Shown here piece by piece: positions 14,698 through 22,729 of a stretch of DNA of 23,785 nt (positions are counted from its first letter, which is position 1; each line of letters begins with the position of its first letter). This DNA comes from JAAGZL01 sp964628835 (lineage in GTDB: Bacteria; Pseudomonadota; Gammaproteobacteria; Chromatiales; Chromatiaceae): contig CAZVME010000053.1 of assembly GCA_964628835.1 (NCBI GenBank), forward strand, positions 1 through 23,785. Reading direction: 5' to 3'. Position numbers and translations under genes: made by a program. The notes below the pieces were generated by a model that was not told where the DNA came from, did no database searches, and worked only from the letters and a program-made list of their open reading frames with translations.

Positions 14698-16590
14698 ATG
14701 TGCGGAATAGCTGGTATCTGGAGACGCGATGGAGGGAATGTCGACGCGACCCCCCTCACACCAATGCTCACATCAATCGTTCATCGCGGACCGGATGACA
14801 GAGGGATCTGGTATAATGGTCCGGTTGCGCTAGGCCAGCAACGGCTTACTATCATTGACCTTTCCCAAGGATCACACCAACCGATGCTGACAAGCGATGA
14901 GCTTGGTGTTCTGGTGTACAATGGTGAAGTCTACAACTATCTTGAGTTGCGCAACGAGCTAGAACGTGAAGGCATCTCTTTCCACAGCGAAGGGGATACT
15001 GAGGTGGTATTGCAGGCACTGCACCACTGGGGGCCGAAACAGGCACTTCCACGCTTCAACGGCATGTTCGGCCTCGCCTATCTAAACCGCCGCGACAATA
15101 CGTTATGGCTAGCTCGGGACAGAATCGGCATCAAACCGATGGTAGTGGCCGACACGGGCTCAGAACTTCTCTTTGCATCGGAAGTAAAAGCACTGCTGGC
15201 ACACCCCAGCATGAAGCGCAAAATAGACGACCGCGCCTTGACCATGCGTCTGATGGGGCGGCACTCGGCGTCCCACCAATTCCTTTTCGAAGGCGTTGAG
15301 GGGATTGAAGCCGGAACTTGGTGGCGGGTGAGCAAGAGCGGTATTGAGAAGCACCGCTATTTCCACGTACTGGATGATCTTGATGTCGAGCGACTGGTCG
15401 CAGCAGCCGACGCTGATCCACACCATTCTGTCGATGCTTTCTCAGCCGCAATGAGAAAAAGTGTCAAGCTCCACCTCGCCAGCGATGTGCCACTTGCCGC
15501 AATGGTGAGCGGCGGGGTCGACTCCAGCCTTGTCGCTGCCTATATGCGTGAACATCAGCCTGACCTTCAGGGCTATGTCGCTGATGTCGCCTGGAGTGGC
15601 GGTGAGGGCGACCAGGCCGAACGGGTTGGCCACCACCTTGGCATGAAGGTAAATCGTGTGCGTATTGATCGCGAACTCTATCTGCGTCTTTGGCCCAGTA
15701 CCATATGGCATCATGACGGGGTACCGTTTCACCCCAGTGATCCCGCATTATTAGCGGTAACACAACGCTGTCATGAGGACGGCATCAAGGTACTGCTCAC
15801 GGGTGAGGGTTCAGATGAATTGTTTGGCGGTTATCCTTGGTACCCGCAGACATGGCAACACTGGAATAGGCTCTACGGTCCACTGCACAGGTTGCTGCCG
15901 AAAAAGAGGCTCGCAAAGAAACGCCTGATACTGTCGGAGACTCCGTTCAGTAATATAATGGGGCGCAGCAGAAGCACTGGACGGCGCATGATCATCAGCA
16001 TGGATGCAAACACCGAGTTACTTCCTAATCGCATACTCGAACTACTAGCGTCGATCGAACCCGCAGCTGACCGGGGGATGCTCGCCAACAGCCTGGCCGA
16101 TCTCTATGGCCACATGTCATGGATTCTCTTCCGCCACGATCGTATCGGTATGGCCGCATCCATGGAGATGCGGGTGCCATTCCTGGAGAACGGCATGTTT
16201 GATCTCGCATTCCACCTGCCAAAGCGCACCAAGCTGCACCGAAAAACCTGCAAGTGGATTGTAAAAAAAGAGTCCGAACGCCATTTGCCAAAAGATGTTG
16301 TCTACGCAAAAAAGAAAGGCTTTCCCATCCCGGATACATTTACCTCTGGGACACAACGACTCCTAAATGATGGCCTGTTGGCACAGCGGTTCAGGTGGGC
16401 ATCGGCAACTCAGCGCGATATCATGTTTCTAGCTGCAGGTGACGACCTATTACGCTACCATCTCGTTGGCATGGAGATGTGGCTGCGACTCTTTTTCGGC
16501 GACGAAAATTGCGAAGACCTGGGCGAGAAGCTTCTAAGCGCAGCAGGATCAAGCCGAATGCCTCAGGGCCTGCTAACAGACCCTAGTTAG
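14698..16590 (+). CDS. asnB: Asparagine synthase (glutamine-hydrolysing), AsnB type
   Basis: 630-aa two-domain amidotransferase. The start is fixed by the N-terminal nucleophile: MCGIAGIWRR, where Met1 is removed and Cys2 frees ammonia from glutamine. The glutaminase domain runs to about residue 205 (RGPDDRGIW, YNGEVYNYLELR, GDTEVVLQAL, FNGMFGLAY). The ATP-dependent synthase domain carries the PP-loop SGGVDSS (271-277) and GEGSDELFGGYPWY. Typical role: ATP activates a carboxylate, which is then amidated. Many copies in polysaccharide loci of this length class modify sugars or peptides rather than make asparagine, and the neighbouring glycosyltransferase and PP-loop protein favour such a role here (inference). 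The C-terminal region KKKGFPIPDTF is family-typical. All key residues seen are intact. Confidence 0.93.
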   Translation: MCGIAGIWRRDGGNVDATPLTPMLTSIVHRGPDDRGIWYNGPVALGQQRLTIIDLSQGSHQPMLTSDELGVLVYNGEVYNYLELRNELEREGISFHSEGDTEVVLQALHHWGPKQALPRFNGMFGLAYLNRRDNTLWLARDRIGIKPMVVADTGSELLFASEVKALLAHPSMKRKIDDRALTMRLMGRHSASHQFLFEGVEGIEAGTWWRVSKSGIEKHRYFHVLDDLDVERLVAAADADPHHSVDAFSAAMRKSVKLHLASDVPLAAMVSGGVDSSLVAAYMREHQPDLQGYVADVAWSGGEGDQAERVGHHLGMKVNRVRIDRELYLRLWPSTIWHHDGVPFHPSDPALLAVTQRCHEDGIKVLLTGEGSDELFGGYPWYPQTWQHWNRLYGPLHRLLPKKRLAKKRLILSETPFSNIMGRSRSTGRRMIISMDANTELLPNRILELLASIEPAADRGMLANSLADLYGHMSWILFRHDRIGMAASMEMRVPFLENGMFDLAFHLPKRTKLHRKTCKWIVKKESERHLPKDVVYAKKKGFPIPDTFTSGTQRLLNDGLLAQRFRWASATQRDIMFLAAGDDLLRYHLVGMEMWLRLFFGDENCEDLGEKLLSAAGSSRMPQGLLTDPS

Positions 16591-16658
16591 CAACAAGTTT
16601 GAAGACACTTGCACACTCCAATGAAAGATAGACTTTATAAACGACGCAGGAAAAATAA

Positions 16659-17864
16659 TTGATAGTCACAGAAGTTACTGAGTCCATTGTAGCTGGGGAT
16701 GCAAAGCTATCAGCCAATGTTAGCTTTGAAAATGAACCGCAAGCAGACATTGACCTCTGGTTTTGCAGACCTTCAGCATATGGATCGCTCAATGCTCCGG
16801 GTGACCCCTACTTGATGGCAACAATTATACCCGCCCTCGCCCTCCACGAAGATCTATATATTGACGCACCGGTCACAGAACAATTGCTTGAGCGGATTGA
16901 GTCATGTCTTGTGCCTCAAATTCTCCAATGGAATCCGGAGTTCCGCAATGTCACTATTCGCACCCGGAATGTTGTTCCAGGGCAATCCTCAAATCTGCGC
17001 AACGAGGTAGGCAGCTTCTTTTCTGGAGGGCTGGATTCCTGGCACTCATTGGTTGAAAACCAGGATACCATCACCCACCTGATACATATTCACGGCTTTG
17101 AAATCCAGCTGGACAACTCACAACTGTGGAACTTGGCGCACTCACGCGTCAGGGATGTGGCCAAGGAGTTTGGCAAACAAGCAATTCCAATTGTCTCAAA
17201 TTTTGAGGAGATGCTGAAAATAACCCGTCAACGCCTGGAAGATGCTGGACGGCCATATCCTGATTTTGTGGTCAAGGCTTACATCGGCTGCCAACTGGCC
17301 ACTGTAGCGCTATTACTCCAGAAACGAATGGGGAGGGCCATCATCCCTTCCAGCTGGACCATGGCAACTCCTCCCCCGGTGGGATCGCACCCTCTGATTG
17401 AGCCGCGATTGTCTTCAGATTTTTATGGGTTTGAGCTAAAAGGTGTCAATTCAACCCGTATAGATAAAATCAAATTCCTGAAAAACATTTACCCGGAAGG
17501 ACTGCGCCAGCTCCGCGTATGCTATAAGAACAGACCTGAAGAGGCTATACATCCTAACTGCGGCAAATGCTTTAAGTGTATTCGAACACTTATGGAAATG
17601 CGCGCTGCCGGGGCAGCCCCCTATACAGACTCCTTTCACACCGGGATCGATCTCAGATCTCTCCGGATAAACCAGCAACCGAAAGGCACGGCCGAATTCT
17701 GGCAGGATATTGCAGATGCCGCCAACGAGTCTGGCGACACGCATCTGGCAAACACGGCGGCTATTATCAAAGGGGAAAGATTCTATTTCCCGCGTGAAGT
17801 TAAAAGATGTATGAAAGATTTGGAGCGAAAATTCAGGAATCCACGTGGAAAGATCAAAGATTGA
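16659..17864 (+). CDS. PP-loop ATP pyrophosphatase with QueC-like zinc cluster
   Basis: 401 aa, apparently cytosolic. TTG at 16659 is the likely start, with AGGA about 8 bases before it. Residues 1-115 form an N-terminal region I do not recognise (beta-rich, IDLWFCRPSAYGS). The PP-loop SFFSGGLDSW follows (S122-S127), which binds ATP and releases pyrophosphate on substrate adenylation. Near the C-terminus are C288, C301, C304 and C307 in VCYKN and NCGKCFKCIRTLMEM, the same C-x(n)-C-x2-C-x2-C zinc arrangement as QueC (7-cyano-7-deazaguanine synthase). QueC is only about 220 aa, so this is a longer relative. It starts 68 bp after the AsnB-like gene on the same strand, so the two are probably cotranscribed. 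Substrate unknown: a carboxylate to be converted to amide, nitrile or thio-derivative is the natural guess. Confidence 0.8.
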   Translation: MIVTEVTESIVAGDAKLSANVSFENEPQADIDLWFCRPSAYGSLNAPGDPYLMATIIPALALHEDLYIDAPVTEQLLERIESCLVPQILQWNPEFRNVTIRTRNVVPGQSSNLRNEVGSFFSGGLDSWHSLVENQDTITHLIHIHGFEIQLDNSQLWNLAHSRVRDVAKEFGKQAIPIVSNFEEMLKITRQRLEDAGRPYPDFVVKAYIGCQLATVALLLQKRMGRAIIPSSWTMATPPPVGSHPLIEPRLSSDFYGFELKGVNSTRIDKIKFLKNIYPEGLRQLRVCYKNRPEEAIHPNCGKCFKCIRTLMEMRAAGAAPYTDSFHTGIDLRSLRINQQPKGTAEFWQDIADAANESGDTHLANTAAIIKGERFYFPREVKRCMKDLERKFRNPRGKIKD

Positions 17865-18627
17865 TAACTGCATAAAACAGTGTTTAACAGCTGACCTGAG
17901 TCATACCCTCTTCCAGCCCGGCAGCCCAACTGGTTTTGAGCAATACCCCTCAAGAGATGTAGAACCACACCATTTACCCGCGTAATATAGACATATGGCA
18001 TCATTTACTCAGCATTTCTGGCGATCTGTCGCCAAACGGTAATAGTCACCTCTATTTTGTTTCATCGGCAACCAACATCAAAGGGGCACTATGCCAAACA
18101 GTAATATTCCACATAAACGACGAAACCGGGGAAAAGCGCACAACACCCTGGCTTATTATTTGTGATGTGAGCCCAGAATCCCCGTAGGACATCGCGGAAA
18201 CGGTAACAAATGCCAACTACTGACAAAGCTTGGACTAAGCAAGACCCGGTAAAAAGACCAACCCAAAGCCATAATAATTACCGGCCAGATAAGTCGACAA
18301 ACTTGATGAAGTCAAGCACACTCCGCTATATTGACCTGGATAAAAAGATGAAAGGTGAGTTAAGCACGCGAGCATTAATTTTGTGCTGCTCACATAAGCC
18401 CAGCCATAACATAAAACACAGCAGGTATATTTACATTTTATAATTTTAGAATATAATAACACTCGATTTATATGGGCATAGGCGCTAACCCCTGCCCACG
18501 ACAACCGTAGACATAGCCGCCGGAGCTAATAGAAAAACGAGTTCGCAGCGGCACAAACAAGACACAGGCCAACAGTACATAGCCCGTTCTACCAGGCTAG
18601 AGGCCACCCTACAACCTGGAGAATACT
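17865..18627. other. Long gene-poor stretch
   Basis: 763 bases with no convincing gene. Two short plus-strand frames have ATG starts: 18091-18165 (24 codons, basic, MPNSNIPHKRRNRGKAHNTL, with AGGGGC upstream) and 18210-18443 (77 aa, polar, no ribosome site). Neither resembles anything known to me, so neither is called. The region becomes AT-rich near 18430-18475. The promoter of the Met-rich gene should lie in its last 150 bases. Confidence 0.45.
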
Positions 18628-19356
18628 ATGAAAATCTTGCCCTCCAAGACCACCGTTATCGCCGGAGTCATGGCCCTAGCGATAGCCGGCCCCATTACCG
18701 GTATCTTTTCGCCTGCCCAAGCACAGGCCACAGGAGCGATGACCTCACTCACTAATCCAGATTTCGTCAAGAAATTTGCGTCTTCAATAGACTCCAAGAT
18801 GATGGATGAGTGGATGAAAGTCATGACCGACCCAGCCCAGTTGGAGTCCATGCTGAAGTCGCCTAACACAAACCAGATTACATCAATCATGACGGTAATG
18901 ACTAACCCTCAGTTTGTCACTTCCATCATGAATGCCAACGACCCAAAAATGGTTGAGAACTGGATCGGCATAGTAACCAATGAAAATATGGTTAAAACCA
19001 TGGCAAAAATGGCTGATCCAGCCGTTATGAACTTATGGATGGGAATGATGACCAATCCACAACTCATGACCCCCATGATGCAAATGGCCAACCCGGCCAT
19101 GATGGGCAGCTGGATGAACATGATGACCAATCCACAACTCATGCAGGACATGTTCAAGGTGGTTGATCCAGACATGTTGAACGCCTGGATGGGAATCATG
19201 ACCGAGCCAAAAATGATGAACTCAATGATGTTGATGATGGACCCGAACCTGTTTACCAAGATGCTACAGTCCACCATGTCCATATTGGGTTCAGCACCCG
19301 GCACGCCCAACGCGCAACCGCCCAAGGCTGAAACTGCAGCACCAAAAGCGCGCTAA
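18628..19356 (+). CDS. Exported methionine-rich repeat protein
   Basis: 242 aa with GGAG about 7 bases before the ATG and a signal peptide (TTVIAGVMALAIAGPITGIF, cleavage after AQAQA near residue 34). By hand count 41 of 242 residues are Met, concentrated between residues 57 and 217. The body is built from degenerate units, about 18-20 residues each, of the form DP-x-MM-x-x-WM-x-MMTNPQLM (examples WMGMMTNPQLMTPMMQMANP and WMNMMTNPQLMQDMFKVVDP), about eight in all. The C-terminus is a Pro/Ala linker (GTPNAQPPKAETAAPKAR). Likely helical and amphipathic, facing the periplasm or exterior. Such Met density could serve copper(I) binding, oxidant scavenging or hydrophobic packing, all inference. It lies 96 bp upstream of a DUF302 gene, probably the same operon. 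Confidence 0.8.
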   Translation: MKILPSKTTVIAGVMALAIAGPITGIFSPAQAQATGAMTSLTNPDFVKKFASSIDSKMMDEWMKVMTDPAQLESMLKSPNTNQITSIMTVMTNPQFVTSIMNANDPKMVENWIGIVTNENMVKTMAKMADPAVMNLWMGMMTNPQLMTPMMQMANPAMMGSWMNMMTNPQLMQDMFKVVDPDMLNAWMGIMTEPKMMNSMMLMMDPNLFTKMLQSTMSILGSAPGTPNAQPPKAETAAPKAR

Positions 19357-19452
19357 AGTAAACAAATGATCGTTAACCAGTTGCAGAGTCAGGGCTGATT
19401 TGTATCATCCACTGGGTCATGGCAATTCATTAAACTCCATGGGAGTAGTCCG

Positions 19453-20169
19453 ATGAATTTTACAAGAACAACAACCTTATTGGCATTTACCGCCGCACTA
19501 CTGTGTTCCCCGGTCAATGCCGAGGTTACCGAAGAGGAAGTGCTTGAATACAACAAGCAGTCCTATGAGAAAAACCCAACCGTAATTGAGCACACCAAGC
19601 CTGAGAATATGGCCTGGATCCCCACACGGCCGAAAGAAAAATACCGCAAAAACACCATGATTGACCCCATTTCTGCGCAAGCAAAAATGAACATGATGCA
19701 GTCCATGATGGCAGTTAACCCATTCAGTGTTCGCGACATGATCAACATGATGGTGGCGAAGAAGAAGGTGGCGCCAGGTATAACCTTCGATGAGGTGATA
19801 GAATCCCTGAAGATAAAGGGCAATGAATTCAACATGACGGCCAGTGGTCACAACACGCCTTGGAAGGTTCTACGGCAGATTGACGATCCCAACAGCCCAA
19901 GAGTGGAGTTCCTGAGCTTCTGCGATCTAATTACTTTACGACAGATTCTTGATTACTCTCTCGAATTCTCCGCACTGGTACCATGCAGAATAGCGGTGAT
20001 GGAAGATGCGGATAAGCAGATCTGGCTCACAACCCTGGATTGGGATGTGCGTTGGCTAGACACCAGCCCCAATCCAAACCGGATATCTGATGAACTGCGT
20101 AAACGCGCCATCAAAATACGCGAAGACATCGAGGCCATGATGGAAGCGGCCGCTACCGGAGACTTCTGA
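19453..20169 (+). CDS. Exported DUF302-domain protein with Met-rich segment
   Basis: 238 aa, ATG preceded by GGGAG, signal peptide FTRTTTLLAFTAALLCSPVNA. After an acidic N-terminal stretch comes a short Met-rich region echoing the upstream gene (KMNMMQSMMAVNPF, DMINMMVAKKK). Then a DUF302-like domain follows: GITFDEVIESLKIKGNEFNM, then FLSFCDLITLRQILDYSLEF and the diagnostic LVPCRIAVMEDADKQIWLTT. DUF302 proteins are often next to thiol or sulfur-metabolism genes, but their activity is unknown to me. The shared Met-rich motif and adjacency suggest the two proteins interact or handle the same ligand. A strong terminator follows at 20203. Confidence 0.8.
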   Translation: MNFTRTTTLLAFTAALLCSPVNAEVTEEEVLEYNKQSYEKNPTVIEHTKPENMAWIPTRPKEKYRKNTMIDPISAQAKMNMMQSMMAVNPFSVRDMINMMVAKKKVAPGITFDEVIESLKIKGNEFNMTASGHNTPWKVLRQIDDPNSPRVEFLSFCDLITLRQILDYSLEFSALVPCRIAVMEDADKQIWLTTLDWDVRWLDTSPNPNRISDELRKRAIKIREDIEAMMEAAATGDF

Positions 20170-20202
20170 GCATCAGAGATTGTCTGGAGTTAAAAAGATT
20201 GG

Positions 20203-20235
20203 GGAGTTATGGCTCATGCCATAACTCCTCTTTTT
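20203..20235 (+). terminator. Strong intrinsic terminator of the Met-rich/DUF302 pair
   Basis: Perfect 11-bp stem GGAGTTATGGC/GCCATAACTCC (20203-20213 and 20218-20228) with loop TCAT, followed by TCTTTTT. It lies 34 bases after the DUF302 stop. Confidence 0.92.
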
Positions 20236-20412
20236 ATTAGTTTCTACCTTAACCGGGATGGTCTGCCCGAACAAATTCACCAATCAGACGCCAACTTCTT
20301 TGGCGGCGACTCTCCCTAACTCTCTGCGGCAGGTGACTAGAGAGCCAGCAATATAAATCGGACCGTCAAAAAAATCTCCATCTAAATATTTCTTTCATTT
20401 GCGGCATCACGT

Positions 20413-20559
20413 CTACAGCGCCACAGATAGTTGCTGGATTAAATCTCCCCTACTGGTCACTGATTCATCAAGAATCTGGCGGGCACAGTCAAAATAGCGC
20501 CCACAGCAGGTACCAACGTTCAGCTCTTCCTCCAAGCCCTTCATGCTGTACACACCATT
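20413..20559 (-). pseudogene. bfd: Bacterioferritin-associated ferredoxin, 3' remnant
   Basis: The minus-strand frame reads NGVYSMKGLEEELNVGTCCG, then RYFDCARQILDE and TSRGDLIQQLSVAL, ending at TAG 20413-20415. This is the C-terminal half of a Bfd-type [2Fe-2S] protein. The N-terminal C-x-C half is missing, since a stop lies just upstream. The expected second pair CGxC is CGRY (Tyr for Cys, TAT for TGT), so it cannot hold the normal cluster. ATG 20544 would allow a 43-aa product, but it would not be a working ferredoxin. Bfd normally releases iron from bacterioferritin, whose own remnant abuts this one. Confidence 0.7.
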
Positions 20560-20668
20560 AGTGGCAGCCCACTACGAGTCAGCACAAGACTATGTTAACC
20601 GGGAACTGATTAAAAGGATCATGGAAGAGACGGAAGAACAAATTAACTGGCTGGAGACTCAACACTAG
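20555..20668 (+). pseudogene. bfr: Bacterioferritin, 3' remnant
   Basis: The plus-strand frame reads PLVAAHYESAQDYVNRELIK and then RIMEETEEQINWLETQH before TAG at 20666. The DYVxRELxxxIxEETEEQIxWLETQ pattern is the fourth-helix region of bacterioferritin. The preceding 120 or so residues, with the haem Met and most ferroxidase ligands, are absent. It abuts the Bfd remnant head to head, so both genes have lost their 5' halves at one junction near 20555. An ATG at 20543 keeps a 41-aa frame open, but it is not expected to be functional. Confidence 0.7.
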
Positions 20669-20757
20669 CCTGGAAAACTATCTGCAAGCACAGATGTAAC
20701 CTACAGGACTCGGAGTAGATTGCGACCCCAGCACAATCCACTACGAGCCTATTCACA

Positions 20758-22485
20758 TTACTTATTGCTTGTGCTCTTGAAATAATCCAGCCAGATCCCG
20801 CTCAGCAGCCAGCCGAACAGGTAGGTGCCAATAAACACCAGAAAGAACACTATGGCGATATCCATGGTACTGCCATTCAATGAGAAGGCCGGTACATAGC
20901 CGAAGATAAATGGGGCCAGATAGAGAAACTTGGCGAACTTGAATGCGGTGAATGCGGTCCGCCACATATTGGCTTTGGCTATGGTGGCTCCAGCAAAAGC
21001 AGCGATACAGACCGGAGGCGTTATATTGGAGTCCTGCGAGAGCCAGTAAACGATCATGTGAGCCGCAATGGGGTTTACCCCCAGATGGGTCAGGGCCGGC
21101 ACTGCCACTACAGCGGTAATAAGATAGGCCGCAGTAACCGGAACCCCCATACCCAGAATCAGTGACGCCAGGGCGATAAGCAGAATGGTGAGAAACAGCT
21201 TGCCGTCAGCCAGTTCGATCACGATATCGGCAAAGGTGAGTATCAAGCCACTGTAGGTCAACACCCCGATAATGATGCCAATCACACCCACAGTGGCACC
21301 AATCTTAAGGCTGTTCATGGCGCCAGCACGGGCTGCCTCCAGGAACTCCCTGGGCATGATCCGGGTATCCTTGCGAAACCAGCTCACGACAATACTGGTT
21401 ACAATACCGAGGATAGCTGAATATCCTGGTGAGTAACCCAGCAGCATCAGGATGGTAATTACAACAAGCGGCAGAGTATAGAACCACTCCTTCTTCAATA
21501 TTTCTTTTGCACTCTCCTTACTCTTTTCACCTACGATGTTGTAGCGTTTTGCCTCGTAATGGACCATGACGAAGACACTAAAGAAGTACATCAGGGCCGG
21601 AAAGATCGCCACTAGCATGATCTGCGAATAGGGGAGCCCGGTGAGTTCTGCCATGATAAAGCCGCCGGCACCCATAATGGGGGGCATGAACATACCACCG
21701 ATGGAGGCAGCAGGTTCGATAGCACCGGCCACATGGGGACGGAACCCGGCCTTTTTCATCATAGGTATGGTAAAGGCCCCAGTGGACACGGTATTGGCAA
21801 TGGCGCTACCGGAGATGGAACCAAACAGGCCACTGGCGATTACCGCTACCTTGGCGGGACCACCGGTCTTATGGCCCACAGCAGCCAGAGGGAAATCGAT
21901 AAAGAAGCGCTGCGCCCCGCTCTTCTCCAGGAAGGCCCCGAAGATAACAAACAGCAGGATGTAGGTGGCCAGAACATTGGCCATGATGCCAAACACGCCA
22001 TCACTCTTGTAGAAAATACTGGTGCAAAGATCGGGAAAGGTATCTCCGGCATGGGATATCAACTCCGGTGCATAGGCCCCATACACCCCATACAGCAGCA
22101 TACAGGAACCGAGGATGATAAAAATATTCCCCACCACCCTGCGCGCCACCTCCATGCCGATCAGCACGCCGACCATGGCAATGGCCGCGTCCAGTTCTGT
22201 TTCTGCGCCGGCCCGGTAGTTGATCACCTCAAAATTGAACATCCAGTAACCGAGAGTGCCTATGGAGGCGAATATCAACAGATAATCGATTACTCGCCCC
22301 AGTCTGGTTTTAGACTGGTAGAGCAGAAACACCAGAACATAGGTGATAATTACATAGATACCACGATGATACTGGGTTGCTGCTGGTTCCAATACGGCGG
22401 AATAGGAGTAGAACACCACCAACACCATGGCCATGGCATCAAACAGCCACTGCTCCCACTTCTGTAATTTTTCAAAGGTCGCCAC
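20758..22485 (-). CDS. TRAP transporter fused permease (4TM/12TM), TAXI type
   Basis: 575-aa inner-membrane protein, the fused small (DctQ-like) and large (DctM-like) subunits of a TRAP transporter. About 15 hydrophobic segments are visible, beginning MAMVLVVFYSYSAVLEP. The DctM-type body contains SGLFGSISGSAIANTVSTGA, EPAASIGGMFMPPIMGAGGF and LILGMGVPVTAAYLITAVV, the conserved Gly/Ser-rich hairpins of the transport core. The cargo is delivered by the TAXI binding protein encoded upstream and carried with a sodium or proton gradient rather than ATP. Start GTG 22485 has a weak GGAT ahead. At 575 aa it is somewhat shorter than many fused TRAP permeases but shows no internal break. A 244-bp gap with a terminator separates it from the binding-protein gene. 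Confidence 0.93.
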   Translation of the reverse strand: MATFEKLQKWEQWLFDAMAMVLVVFYSYSAVLEPAATQYHRGIYVIITYVLVFLLYQSKTRLGRVIDYLLIFASIGTLGYWMFNFEVINYRAGAETELDAAIAMVGVLIGMEVARRVVGNIFIILGSCMLLYGVYGAYAPELISHAGDTFPDLCTSIFYKSDGVFGIMANVLATYILLFVIFGAFLEKSGAQRFFIDFPLAAVGHKTGGPAKVAVIASGLFGSISGSAIANTVSTGAFTIPMMKKAGFRPHVAGAIEPAASIGGMFMPPIMGAGGFIMAELTGLPYSQIMLVAIFPALMYFFSVFVMVHYEAKRYNIVGEKSKESAKEILKKEWFYTLPLVVITILMLLGYSPGYSAILGIVTSIVVSWFRKDTRIMPREFLEAARAGAMNSLKIGATVGVIGIIIGVLTYSGLILTFADIVIELADGKLFLTILLIALASLILGMGVPVTAAYLITAVVAVPALTHLGVNPIAAHMIVYWLSQDSNITPPVCIAAFAGATIAKANMWRTAFTAFKFAKFLYLAPFIFGYVPAFSLNGSTMDIAIVFFLVFIGTYLFGWLLSGIWLDYFKSTSNK

Positions 22486-22691
22486 GATATCTATCCGCCA
22501 TTAGTTAATTATTATAGTAAGGCGTCAGTTCAAGGAGCGGTCATCGGCAACTGGAGCATCTGTTATTTTTTCATGGAGATATTAGATAACCACCATTTTA
22601 CCCCACACCTGGATTGCGGGAGTACGCACACCGAAAAATCGAAACCCTAAAACCATACGCTACTGAAATAAATTGGGAAGAACCATCCCAG

Positions 22692-22722
22692 AAAAAAAGG
22701 GTGGAATCCTGAGATTCCACCC
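22692..22722 (-). terminator. Intrinsic terminator after the TAXI binding-protein gene
   Basis: On the minus strand, a perfect 10-bp stem GGGTGGAATC/GATTCCACCC with loop TCAG is followed by seven Ts. It begins 8 bases after the stop of the binding protein and lies before the permease, so it should lower permease expression relative to the binding protein unless read through. Confidence 0.92.
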
Positions 22723-22729
22723 TGAGTTC

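Noticed and set aside
18210..18443. 77-aa plus-strand frame as a gene
   Set aside because: No ribosome-binding site, no motif, low-complexity polar sequence, and it extends into an AT-rich tail; not supportable.
18909..19835. Open minus-strand frames across the Met-rich and DUF302 genes
   Set aside because: Produced by the biased codons of the Met-rich genes (ATG reads as CAT); no ribosome site or motif.
21733..22467. 244-aa plus-strand frame opposite the TRAP permease
   Set aside because: It is His/Gly-rich and without motifs, an antisense shadow of a well-supported membrane protein gene.
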